NCBI RefSeq assembly: GCF_900142175.1
Contig: NZ_FQZX01000001.1
Coordinates: forward strand, 1,426,001 to 1,490,000
Reading direction: 5' to 3'
DNA from: Maribacter aquivivus
Lineage (GTDB): Bacteria > Bacteroidota > Bacteroidia > Flavobacteriales > Flavobacteriaceae
Length of the DNA: 64,000 bases
Position numbers and translations under genes: made by a program. This document shows, piece by piece, positions 25,796 to 34,160 of the stretch. The stretch's first letter is position 1. Each line of letters begins with the position of its first letter. Below the pieces are notes generated by a model. The model searched no databases and was not told where the DNA came from. It saw nothing but the letters and a program-made list of their open reading frames with translations.

Positions 25796-26299
25796 CTAGT
25801 TTGAATCTACCGGCGTAGCATTGGCACCTATATTTCCTTCGGCAACAACAGTGTCATCGTCTGTGCTCAATGCAATGCTTACATGTGCGTCTAGTGTTTC
25901 TAAACTATCGTAGAACGATGTGTCCGTAATGAGAAAGAACTTGTTTTCAGTAAGTTCTCCAGTAGTTCCGTCTACATCATCTAACGTTGTTAAAACCGAA
26001 GTACCAACGCCAACTGCTCCATCAATAATCACTGCTGGGTGAAAGGTGTCCTCTATGGTATTGTACATTGATATCTGTACCAATGTTTGCTCTAAATCGG
26101 TCTTCCAGAATACGATTCTTCCAAAAACATTGGATCCCATTGGGTCTGTAGAATCTATGGTATAGGCTGTAAAAGTATCTAAGGTGCCACCACCTTCGGC
26201 TGCCTCTTGAGCTGAATCTAGCCGCTCTAAATCGCACGACCCGAATGTTATTAAGATTACAGTTAATACACTTAACTTTTTTATATATGTCTTTATCAT
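25796..26299 (-). CDS. small lipoprotein in the receptor-aminotransferase operon
   Basis: 167 residues. Signal peptide with lipobox FGSC (Cys23), followed by an acidic, Thr/Asp-rich mature part with beta-strand alternation (GRIVFWKTDLEQTLVQISMYN, FHPAVIIDGAV). Asp is abundant and Cys absent after the lipidated one. I recognise no domain with certainty; some resemblance to CHRD-like beta-sandwich proteins is only an impression. Gaps of 28 bases to both neighbours place it firmly in one operon with the TonB-dependent receptor and the Tat aminotransferase, in the position a SusD-type partner would occupy, but it is far too small to be SusD. Confidence 0.72.
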   Translation of the reverse strand: MIKTYIKKLSVLTVILITFGSCDLERLDSAQEAAEGGGTLDTFTAYTIDSTDPMGSNVFGRIVFWKTDLEQTLVQISMYNTIEDTFHPAVIIDGAVGVGTSVLTTLDDVDGTTGELTENKFFLITDTSFYDSLETLDAHVSIALSTDDDTVVAEGNIGANATPVDSN

Positions 26300-26327
26300 T
26301 TTCTTAATTTTTAATATTAAACATCAA

Positions 26328-29297
26328 TTAGAAGCTTAGTGTAGCCCTTACTGAATAAAAAGCCCCTAGAGATCCTTGTTGTGCATTACCATATAGGTAA
26401 AAACCTCTTTCTTCTGATCGATATAAATCGGGATAATTATTGAAAATATTTTGTCCGGTTAGGGTAAAGGCCAAGTTCTCAGAAGCCTTATATGTAATCC
26501 CTAAATCAGAGGTAACCTGAGCCGAAAATGTTTGATCAGAATAACCTTGTTCTCCAACATTTGGAAAGTTAGCATCGGTCAAGGTGCCAATACCATCATC
26601 TATTCTGGCGATTTCCCCAAAATAGTTACCTCTTAGCATTCCAGACCATTTTCCTATGCTATATGTTGCGGAAGCAATGAATTGTGTATTTGGAACACCT
26701 TGCTCATAGGCACCTATTACGGCGCGGTCAATATAAAGGTCTTCAAGTTCTTGATCGGTCAAAACCGTATTCAAGTCAGGAACGTTTGCACCTTCAAAAG
26801 TTCTGTCTGATAGTAATCCGGATACGTTTAGATTCAACATTCCTTCACCAACTCTTTCACTATAGTTAGCTACTATTTCTATACCTTTTGTGCTGATATC
26901 ACCACCGTTAATTCTAAAACTTGCCAAACCAGCACCTATAAGTGGTTCTAAAGCTGGGGCGTCATCTGCGCTAAAGTTACCAGTACTGAACAAGCGGTCT
27001 TTAATATCGATTTGAAATGCATCAATACTAAGGTCTAATTTATTAAAAAGTTTTGCGGTAATTCCTAAACCAATGTTGGTAGATCTTTCTTCCTGTAACT
27101 GTTGAATACCAATAGTTTTTGCGACTTGACTGCTATTTGGATACAGTGTTCCGTCAAACGGTTCTAGATCAACGAAAAAGGTAAACGTATGTGAGTAATT
27201 CAATTCTTGTAATGATGGTGCTCTAAAGCCATTACTGATCGATCCTCTAACTGATAAATTATCTGTAATAGAATAACGAGTAGCAAATTTTCCGGTAAAA
27301 ACTCCGCCAAAATCCGAGTATTGTTCTGTACGTAACGCACCACTTACAAACCATTTGTCTGTAACATCTAATTCAAGGTCTAGATAAAGTCCAGTAACAG
27401 AGCGAAACTCATTTGCCTCGTTCTCAGGGGCAAAACCTCTAAAACATTGACAATTTGGACTGTATTGTAGTACAGGGTAGGAGCTTACACCGGCATAAGG
27501 TAGTACAAGAGCATCTCCATTAGCATCAACAATTGGACTCCCGTCCAAACCTTCTAAAGGAAAACCATCTGGTCCAATAAGTTGTTGATTGTCTTCTGTT
27601 GCGGTAATAACACCTGCATCACCTGCGGCGTAACTTTCTTCTTGTCCTCTTTCTATAATATAGTTCTCAATTCTAAATTCTCCTCCAATAGCTATGTTAA
27701 GGCCAGATAAGAAATCTGGATAGTATCTAGAAAGGTCAAAATTGGTTGTGTTCTGTGTAAATTTGTGCGTACCTAAATCTATTTCTGTTGGTGAAGCGGA
27801 TTGTAAACTGGCGTTAAACGTATTAAATTGTCCAAGTCTTTGGGTATTAGTGCCAAAGGTGTTGCTAAAATCAAAATCCCATTCACCAACTTTTCCTTTA
27901 ATACCACCTGTAAAAGCCAAATTGGTTTGATCATTGGTCATTTGTGGTCTAAAACCGTTAGGATATAGGTCATAATTGAAACGATCGGTTTGTGCTGATC
28001 TTCTAAAAAAACATCCAAATAGTTGACCGGATTTATACCCAAAATCACCAAAGGAATAAAAGCTGCTTTCAGATGTTTCAGAAAGCGGTATTTCTAGATC
28101 ATAAGAAACTACACCCAATATACTTGGTGATAAACCTGCAAAGGTGGATATGTCTCTCGCGGTAAGGCCACGAGCGGCAAGTAGACCCGCATCTGTCTGT
28201 AATTCTGCGGCAAGTGCAGCATCTCCGGCTGTTTGTGCGGCCAATAATTCAGGATTGGTTATTATAGGGTTACCCTGTGCATCTGTTCGTTCGTTATTTA
28301 AATAAGAGTCACCATAAGGTGTAGCGCCGCTAATGTTTGGGCGTATAGCTGCTTCATTTTGACGATAGGTTCCAGCAACGTTAAGATATCCTCCGTTTTC
28401 GAAAGAGGTTCCATAATTGATTCCAAGTTGATGTGTTATACCGTCTACTCCGTCCGTATCGTTAAGCAAATCTTGGTCAGATTCACTGATATTGGAATCA
28501 CTGATATCTGGATTGGAATTGGTATAAAAACCGGCAGTGTAGTTTGCTGTAAATTTGTCTGTACCTTTTCTAGTAACTATATTGATTACCCCTGCAATAG
28601 CGTCAGAACCATATTGTGCTGAGGCACCGTCCCTTAAAACTTCCACGCGGTCTATAGCATCCAAGGAAATGAAATCCATATCAACTGAATTTGCAGACCC
28701 ACCTGTTGCGGAACTAATTAATTGTGCTCCACTATGGCGTCTTTTGCCATTCACTAGAACCAATAATTGATTGGGACCCAAACCTCTTAAAGAAGGCGGT
28801 GTAACCGAAGCACTAAGGTCACCCCCTTGCGATCTAACAGCCGTAAATGATGGTGCGGAAGCAACAAGTAATTGACCAACATCCAATTGTGGCATGTTAA
28901 TGGCCTGTTTACTTACGCTTATAACATCTACAGGACTTGCCGTCTGTAATTTTGTTCTTGCTTGTCCTCTTGAACCTACTACTATGGTCTCTGTCAATTG
29001 TTGAGCAGATTCTACCAGTGTAGCGTTTACTGTTGTTTTACTATTAACTGGAATTTCTAATTTGGCATATCCTATAAAGGAGTACACTAAAATGGCGTCA
29101 CTATCTGCAGTAATGGAATAAAGACCGTCAAAATCTGTAATGACACCTTTTGTGGTTCCTTTGACCAAAACGTTAACACCGGGCAATGGGCCTTGAGCAT
29201 CTGATACTTTACCGTTAATTGTAATTTCCTGTGCTTGTGCTACGAATAGTGAACATAGTAACAAGAAGGATAATGTTAGAATTTTCTTCATAATCAT
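26328..29297 (-). CDS. TonB-dependent outer membrane receptor
   Basis: 989 residues. Signal peptide (KKILTLSFLLLCSLFVAQAQ), then a carboxypeptidase-regulatory-like domain (ITINGKVSDAQGPLPGVNVLVKGTTKGVITDFDGLYSI, about 24-100). The plug domain (about 115-240) has VVGSRG, PSLRGLGPNQLLVLVNGKRRH and VEVLRDGASAQYGSDAIAGVINIVTRKG. A 22-strand-type barrel follows and ends in a C-terminal SVRATLSF. It imports an unknown ligand using ExbBD-TonB energy. An extracellular-type stretch carries closely spaced Cys (PNCQCF). There is no SusD; instead it heads the operon with a lipoprotein, Tat aminotransferase and AEC permease, and a divergent Lrp-type regulator lies 528 bases upstream. Confidence 0.93.
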   Translation of the reverse strand: MIMKKILTLSFLLLCSLFVAQAQEITINGKVSDAQGPLPGVNVLVKGTTKGVITDFDGLYSITADSDAILVYSFIGYAKLEIPVNSKTTVNATLVESAQQLTETIVVGSRGQARTKLQTASPVDVISVSKQAINMPQLDVGQLLVASAPSFTAVRSQGGDLSASVTPPSLRGLGPNQLLVLVNGKRRHSGAQLISSATGGSANSVDMDFISLDAIDRVEVLRDGASAQYGSDAIAGVINIVTRKGTDKFTANYTAGFYTNSNPDISDSNISESDQDLLNDTDGVDGITHQLGINYGTSFENGGYLNVAGTYRQNEAAIRPNISGATPYGDSYLNNERTDAQGNPIITNPELLAAQTAGDAALAAELQTDAGLLAARGLTARDISTFAGLSPSILGVVSYDLEIPLSETSESSFYSFGDFGYKSGQLFGCFFRRSAQTDRFNYDLYPNGFRPQMTNDQTNLAFTGGIKGKVGEWDFDFSNTFGTNTQRLGQFNTFNASLQSASPTEIDLGTHKFTQNTTNFDLSRYYPDFLSGLNIAIGGEFRIENYIIERGQEESYAAGDAGVITATEDNQQLIGPDGFPLEGLDGSPIVDANGDALVLPYAGVSSYPVLQYSPNCQCFRGFAPENEANEFRSVTGLYLDLELDVTDKWFVSGALRTEQYSDFGGVFTGKFATRYSITDNLSVRGSISNGFRAPSLQELNYSHTFTFFVDLEPFDGTLYPNSSQVAKTIGIQQLQEERSTNIGLGITAKLFNKLDLSIDAFQIDIKDRLFSTGNFSADDAPALEPLIGAGLASFRINGGDISTKGIEIVANYSERVGEGMLNLNVSGLLSDRTFEGANVPDLNTVLTDQELEDLYIDRAVIGAYEQGVPNTQFIASATYSIGKWSGMLRGNYFGEIARIDDGIGTLTDANFPNVGEQGYSDQTFSAQVTSDLGITYKASENLAFTLTGQNIFNNYPDLYRSEERGFYLYGNAQQGSLGAFYSVRATLSF

Positions 29298-29825
29298 GTG
29301 AGTTTAGTTGTTGCTCAATAGTATGCCTACCTAAAAAGCCCTTCTGTGGTTAGCAGAAATACTAATGGGGGAATACCTTATGCGTAAAAGAAAAGTTCCG
29401 GATACTTTACAAGTCAAAAAATCATGTTATTAGGTGATTAAATGACATCTACAATATTATAAATTGTTATAGAAATATAAAAATGACAGTATGTAGTAAG
29501 TATTTGTTTTATAGTGTGTTATAATGTGATAATTAGAAAAATAATTAGTATTAATTAAAAAAACTATCAATTATGCAGTTTTGTAAATCAGAATTATAAT
29601 AAATGTGCTTTAGTGATAATATTGCCCAAAAAGGTGCTTTTTATACAATTATCAATTTGAATAGAGGAAAATAAATAATACCTCATTTATTGGTTCTTTT
29701 ATTGCCGTATTAATACTAAAAATTACATAACTATAAATTAAATTTGTTAAAAAGGGTTAAAAGCGTATAATAGTTCAATGAAAATTCAGATTTATTGATA
29801 ATAGTTATTTAAACGATTAGGACAG
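29298..29825. promoter_or_regulatory. 528-bp divergent intergenic region, no gene seen
   Basis: Very AT-rich spacer between the receptor operon and the Lrp/AsnC gene. I see no ORF of note and no clear hairpin. Such regions usually hold both promoters and Lrp-type binding sites, but no convincing TAnnTTTG/TTG pair or palindrome was singled out. Confidence 0.4.
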
Positions 29826-30299
29826 ATGAGGAATAAATTAGACCAAGTAGATTTTAGCATTTTAAACATTTTGGCTGAAAATGCACAGACACCATATACA
29901 GATGTTGCCAAGAAATTAATTGTATCTCCAGGTACGGTACATATGCGAATGCGAAAGATGCGAGAAATGGGTTTAATTACAGGAGCGACCTTAAGTTTAG
30001 ATTATGCTAAAATGGGTTGGAAAATGACCATATTCTTAGGAATCTTTTTGAGTGAAATAAGTCTGTTCAAAAAAGTGATGAAGCGGTTAAATGAAATTGA
30101 AGAGGTGGTTAAAATACACCACGTTACCGGTAAGTATGACATCTTTATAAAAATGCATGCTAGAGATAGCTTTCACTACAAGCAAGTGTATCAAGATGAA
30201 ATTCTGAGTATTTCAGGTATACGTGGTATAGAATCTTTTATATCAATTGAAGAGAATTTAGAACGTCATATTCAATTCGTAGAAGTAGAAGAAGATTAA
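29826..30299 (+). CDS. Lrp/AsnC family transcriptional regulator
   Basis: 157 residues. The N-terminal winged helix-turn-helix (LDQVDFSILNILAENAQTPYTDVAKKLIVSPGTVHMRMRKMREMGLITG) is followed by a RAM/AsnC ligand-binding domain (KIHHVTGKYDIFIKMHARD, ISGIRGIESFISIEE). Members form octamers and usually respond to amino acids. Divergent from the receptor operon, so it is the obvious candidate regulator; this fits a substrate that is an amino acid or amino-acid derivative, consistent with the operon's aminotransferase. Its stop codon abuts the stop of the convergent Gfo/Idh/MocA gene with no gap. Confidence 0.92.
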   Translation: MRNKLDQVDFSILNILAENAQTPYTDVAKKLIVSPGTVHMRMRKMREMGLITGATLSLDYAKMGWKMTIFLGIFLSEISLFKKVMKRLNEIEEVVKIHHVTGKYDIFIKMHARDSFHYKQVYQDEILSISGIRGIESFISIEENLERHIQFVEVEED

Positions 30300-31691
30300 T
30301 TATAGTAATTTCATTTCGGTCGGATTCCAGCTTACGGGTTGTTTTCTTAAATAACTCTCATTTGCCAAAAGTGCAGCACCTGCTGCTCTTAACCCAAATT
30401 TAGGATCTTGAATTACCTTTCCGTTAGTTCTAATACTTGTAAAGAAATTAAAAAAATGATCATAATGAGCTCCTTTATAATCTCTGGGTGCTTGCCAAGT
30501 AGTTGTACCTGTAGCTAAGCTACTTGCTCTAGTATCTAATTTTTTAGCAGCATATTCATCTCTTATTTTAGCTTGCATATCTTCTGTAAATGATATCATT
30601 GAATATCCGCTAGGCTCCATACCCAATTTAGAGCGATTTACGGTAACTGAATTCTGACCTATTTCCATTTCGCCTTCGGTACCAATTAATTTGAATCCGC
30701 CACCACCGCCACTGCCTGCGATGAAATTAATGCGAAATGCAGCATTAAAAGGAGCATGGGTTTCCGTTTTTGGGTAATCATAAAGTGTAATGGAAACATC
30801 AGGTACATCTCTACCATCTTTCCAATAGCGGAGTCCGCCTGTTGCCAAAGCCCTGTTTGGTCCGTCTGAACTTATGACATAGTTTAATGTAGAGAATGCA
30901 TGTACAAATAAATCACCGGCAACACCGGTTCCGTAATCTTGATAGTTTCTCCATCTAAAAAATCGATTGTTATCAAAAGGTACTTTTGGTGCGCTACCCA
31001 AAAAGGTGTCAAAATCAACGGTTTTCAAACTGGCATCTGTAGGAATTGGATATTGCCAGGCTCCTTCCGCAGAATATCGATCATTATACATATCTAACAT
31101 TACAATATCACCAATGGCGCCATCTTCATATAATTCTTTTGCCTTTTCATTACCTAAAGAAGACATTCCTTGACTTCCTATTTGACAAATTTTGCCAGAA
31201 TCTTTTTGGGCTTTAATAATCTCTTGACCTTCATTGAAATTTTGAACCATTGGCTTTTCGCAATACACATGCTTGCCTGCTTTTAATGCGGCTACGGTTA
31301 TTGTTTGGTGCCAATGATCGGGTGTAGCAATTAATACGGCATCTATATCTTTTCTATTTAAAATTTCACGGTAATCTCTTGTTACAAAAATATCTTGCCC
31401 CCAAAGTTCTTTAGCTCGATCAAGTCTGCCTGTATATAAATCACATGCCGCTACTATTTTTATGCCATCAACCTGTAAAGCTGCCTGTGTGTCATAAATA
31501 CCTTGAATACCTGTGCCTATAAGAGCAATGTTAATTTGGTCATTTATACCAAAGTCTTTAAAAGAATAATTTCTATGTAAGAGCTGAGGATCATTTTTTG
31601 ATGCTGCAAGAAGAAATGGAGTTGTACTTAAAGCAGCAGAGGTTATTGAAGCTCGTTTTATAAACGACCTTCTAGAATTATTTTTTGTCAT
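30300..31691 (-). CDS. Tat-exported Gfo/Idh/MocA family oxidoreductase
   Basis: 463 residues. Tat signal with a perfect SRRSFIK motif and hydrophobic core to about residue 29. Rossmann fold with INIALIGTGIQGIYDTQAAL and VAACDLYTGR, then the conserved IATPDHWHQTITVAALKAGKHVYCEKPM block, in which EKP contains the catalytic Lys of the family. The C-terminal domain has GTGVAGDLFVHAFSTLNYV and GGGGGFKLIGTEGEME. Family members act on sugars or inositols; many Bacteroidota ones are periplasmic. Substrate unknown. It is single, with 236 gene-free bases upstream. Confidence 0.88.
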   Translation of the reverse strand: MTKNNSRRSFIKRASITSAALSTTPFLLAASKNDPQLLHRNYSFKDFGINDQINIALIGTGIQGIYDTQAALQVDGIKIVAACDLYTGRLDRAKELWGQDIFVTRDYREILNRKDIDAVLIATPDHWHQTITVAALKAGKHVYCEKPMVQNFNEGQEIIKAQKDSGKICQIGSQGMSSLGNEKAKELYEDGAIGDIVMLDMYNDRYSAEGAWQYPIPTDASLKTVDFDTFLGSAPKVPFDNNRFFRWRNYQDYGTGVAGDLFVHAFSTLNYVISSDGPNRALATGGLRYWKDGRDVPDVSITLYDYPKTETHAPFNAAFRINFIAGSGGGGGFKLIGTEGEMEIGQNSVTVNRSKLGMEPSGYSMISFTEDMQAKIRDEYAAKKLDTRASSLATGTTTWQAPRDYKGAHYDHFFNFFTSIRTNGKVIQDPKFGLRAAGAALLANESYLRKQPVSWNPTEMKLL

Positions 31692-31927
31692 GATGGGTAA
31701 GCGTTGAAATTAGTTGTTGTTGTAAGCTATTAAAAATACCAAATAATTATGGTCTTAGGTATATGCTGTTGAAGCATAATCTTGGAATCTTTTAATTCTT
31801 AAAGCCGATGCTACTTAGTTTATGGTCATTCACCTGTATAATTGACCAATTGGCAACATTTATGATTTAAATGGCATAGAATTTTTCGAGAACAACGTAA
31901 TTTTGCATTCGCTTAAAAAAAACAAAT

Positions 31928-32386
31928 TTGTTGAAAGATATACTTATAGCAGCACTTTGGAGTATCTCCCCATTAGGAGAGGCAAAAGTTGGTATACCCT
32001 ACGGTCTTCTACAGGGTGGTAATATTTATGTGATTTTTATAGTTTGTTTTTTAGCAAATGTTATGGTATTTCCTATTATGATGTTTTTCTTAAATACCGT
32101 AAATAGGTACTTATTGAGGTGGCATTTTTATAAAAAGAATGCATTGTTCGTTGCAAGAAGAGCAAAAACAGGTTCTGGAAATCAGATTAAAAAATACGGA
32201 TTTTATGGACTTATATTTTTCGTAATGTTACCCGTTCCAGGCACTGGTGTTTATGCAGGTAGTATTGCCAGTTATCTTTTTAAAATTGAAAGAAAAAAAG
32301 CCTTTTTGGCAAATACCATTGGTATATTTTTATCTTCTTTAATTGTTTGGGCAACTACTTTATTGACCATGAAGGGTATGGCGTAA
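31928..32386 (+). CDS. small multidrug export protein family (COG2426-like) membrane protein
   Basis: 152 residues with three or four membrane segments: ALWSISPLGEAKVGIPYGL, VIFIVCFLANVMVFPIMMFFL, YGLIFFVMLPVPGTGVYAGSI and the C-terminal IFLSSLIVWATTLL. The EAKVGIPYGL and LPVPGTG blocks identify PF06695, named small multidrug export though transport activity is poorly documented. The reading frame has no ATG at the start; a TTG at 31928 or 31931 is used. A TAATTTTG -7 box at 31898-31905 puts the transcript start just upstream, so the leader is very short. Confidence 0.82.
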   Translation: MLKDILIAALWSISPLGEAKVGIPYGLLQGGNIYVIFIVCFLANVMVFPIMMFFLNTVNRYLLRWHFYKKNALFVARRAKTGSGNQIKKYGFYGLIFFVMLPVPGTGVYAGSIASYLFKIERKKAFLANTIGIFLSSLIVWATTLLTMKGMA

Positions 32387-32467
32387 TATCTGAACGCAAT
32401 TTTTTTTATCCTTTTATTTTGTGAATAACTATCCCCGTTAAAAATTTCATTAACAAGCTTTGCCTTT

Positions 32468-32475
32468 TAAATTTG
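32468..32475 (+). promoter_or_regulatory. -7 box in front of the 117-residue hypothetical gene
   Basis: TAAATTTG matches TAnnTTTG. It overlaps a TTG at 32473 that could be mistaken for an early start codon and so supports initiation at the ATG at 32491, about 10 bases after the expected transcript start. Confidence 0.5.
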
Positions 32476-32490
32476 CAGCTTTTTCAAGCT

Positions 32491-32844
32491 ATGGATACTC
32501 TTAATATTGGTGATAAATTATATAATGTTGAGCAGAATGGTTTTAACGATTTTGCCAGATATTCTTTCTCTGAAGTTGTTCGACTTACCGAAACCCTAGC
32601 GGTTTTGAAAAACGGAGTACGACTTATTAATAGACCAAAACAATCATACATTATAGAAGATGTAGGCTATTCGGTTTCACGAAACAAAGGATCGCATTGG
32701 CATATCGTTTCTTTAAAAGCGATTAGAAATGCCCAGATAGAAAATGAAAAAATAAGAATTCATGACTGGTTTGAAGAGAAACAATTTACGCTGAAAGAAA
32801 AGCAACATATCTATAAGATGTTCAAAACTGAAGAAGGTCAGTAA
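32491..32844 (+). CDS. hypothetical protein
   Basis: 117 residues from the ATG at 32491 (MDTLNIGDKLYNVE). No signal or membrane segment. It has an N-terminal beta-rich part resembling small SH3/KOW-like barrels (DKLYNVEQNGF, SFSEVVRLTETLAVLKNGVRLINRP) with an internal YSVSRNKGSHWHIV, and a helical, charged C-terminus (DWFEEKQFTLKEKQHIYKMF). I do not recognise the family. It stands alone upstream of a possible structured RNA. Confidence 0.7.
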   Translation: MDTLNIGDKLYNVEQNGFNDFARYSFSEVVRLTETLAVLKNGVRLINRPKQSYIIEDVGYSVSRNKGSHWHIVSLKAIRNAQIENEKIRIHDWFEEKQFTLKEKQHIYKMFKTEEGQ

Positions 32845-32919
32845 TATTCAGAAAGACTATAGTTGTTACAAGAAATGAACAGACCGTTTTTTTATTTAAA
32901 AAGCTTTATTACCTTTACA

Positions 32920-33018
32920 GTGTTGTGTTGTGTCTCAAAGAGATTTGAGGCAATTGTGTTTATCGAATTTAATCGATAGAACCCAATGAAAGGCTTTCCA
33001 TTAAGGGAGGCTTTTTTT
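32920..33018 (+). ncRNA. candidate structured small RNA
   Basis: Three consecutive hairpins on the plus strand: TGTCTCAAA-GAGA-TTTGAGGCA (32931-32952), TATCGA-ATTTAA-TCGATA (32961-32978), and a terminator-like stem GCTTTCC/GGGAGGC (32993-33011) followed by seven T. No ORF. The sequence lies between the preceding hypothetical gene and the convergent hutG. The promoter is only weakly suggested (TTACCTTTA at about 32909). It could instead be just the terminator region of the upstream gene. Confidence 0.35.
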
Positions 33019-33026
33019 GTTTTACC

Positions 33027-33983
33027 CTATAGCTTATGAATAACGTAATGAACCAACGAGGCCGCTAGTTTTGCAGTTTGGTCATCTATATCGTAAGTAG
33101 GGTTCAACTCTACTACATCTAAACCAAGTAGTTTACCCGACTCAACTATCAATTTCAAACTTTCTAAAACAACATCTGGATAGAATCCCATTGGCGATGC
33201 AGCACTTACACCAGGTGCAAAAGCGGATGAAAATCCATCTAAGTCTATTGTTGTGTATATATAATCTACATCTTCCATGAATTGAATAAGCCGTAGTTGC
33301 ACATGCTCTAAATAATTTATACTAAAATGTTCTTGAAGTAGGTAGTTTACTTTTTTTGATTCGGCAAAGTCAAACAATTCTGTGGTATTCGCATCTTTGC
33401 GAATACCTAAAGCCATATATTTTATTTCCTCATTTTGGGCTTCTTGTTCTACTGCAATTTGGTAAAAAGGTGTGCCTGAATTATTCCCATTGGTATTTGC
33501 TCTTAGATCGAAATGGGCATCGAAATTTATGATGCCTAATTTTTCTCCGCTTTTTAAATGGGTAACTAGTCCGTTATAATGGCCGTAGGCAAGATCATGA
33601 CTTCCGCCCAAGATAATAGGGATGATTTTATTTTGTATTAAAGTGGTTACGCTGGAAGATACATCTGCTTGTAATTTTTCTAGATTTTCGTCTAGACATT
33701 CTAGATTTCCGAAATCTACTAATTGGGTGTTAGGTATAAGGTGGTTGGCCATTTTGGCCAATTGCTTACGAATAGCATTAGGTCCCATAGCTGCACCAAC
33801 CCTGCCTAAATTTCTCTTTACACCTTCATCACTGCTATAGCCTAATAAAGCAATGGTCTTCGTATTTGTAGCAGTAAAAGGCTCTTTAATGCTTGAAAAT
33901 TCTACTTTCTCGTGCAGATAGAGTTGCTGATTAGAAGAACGTCCTTTCCAATTTTCTTTATTCGCTAACTTATAGTTTGACAT
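33027..33983 (-). CDS. hutG: formimidoylglutamase
   Basis: 318-residue arginase-fold enzyme. The binuclear manganese motifs are visible: GGSHDLAYGHYN, NFDAHFDLR and TIDLDGFSSAFAPG. In the hut context it hydrolyses N-formimidoyl-L-glutamate to glutamate and formamide, the last step of histidine breakdown. It is the last gene of hutH-hutI-hutU-hutG and is separated from hutU by 177 bases that hold a hairpin, so its level may be set separately. No signal peptide. Confidence 0.92.
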   Translation of the reverse strand: MSNYKLANKENWKGRSSNQQLYLHEKVEFSSIKEPFTATNTKTIALLGYSSDEGVKRNLGRVGAAMGPNAIRKQLAKMANHLIPNTQLVDFGNLECLDENLEKLQADVSSSVTTLIQNKIIPIILGGSHDLAYGHYNGLVTHLKSGEKLGIINFDAHFDLRANTNGNNSGTPFYQIAVEQEAQNEEIKYMALGIRKDANTTELFDFAESKKVNYLLQEHFSINYLEHVQLRLIQFMEDVDYIYTTIDLDGFSSAFAPGVSAASPMGFYPDVVLESLKLIVESGKLLGLDVVELNPTYDIDDQTAKLAASLVHYVIHKL

Positions 33984-34009
33984 ATAATCCTTAAAATTTA
34001 ATGGAATTA

Positions 34010-34054
34010 TAAAATCTTGAATTTCTTAAAATTCGGGGGAACCTTAAGATTTTA
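34010..34054. other. nested hairpin between hutU and hutG
   Basis: Outer stem TAAAATCTT (34010-34018)/AAGATTTTA (34046-34054) encloses an inner hairpin GAATTT-CTTA-AAATTC. The T-run is on the plus-strand side, so on the minus strand it is not a standard terminator; it may stabilise or process the hut mRNA between hutU and hutG. Confidence 0.45.
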
Positions 34055-34160
34055 TATTTTTTTTGATAACAGAACGGAAAAGTAATACTAATCTTACATT
34101 TTTAAAATGTTAAAAATTGATTAAGCTAATTTTTAAATCTATAAAGCAATCACAACCACC

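Noticed and set aside
25796..29297. SusC/SusD-type polysaccharide utilisation locus
   Set aside because: The receptor lacks a SusD partner and no glycosidase or sugar regulator is in the operon; the genes point to an amine-bearing substrate instead.
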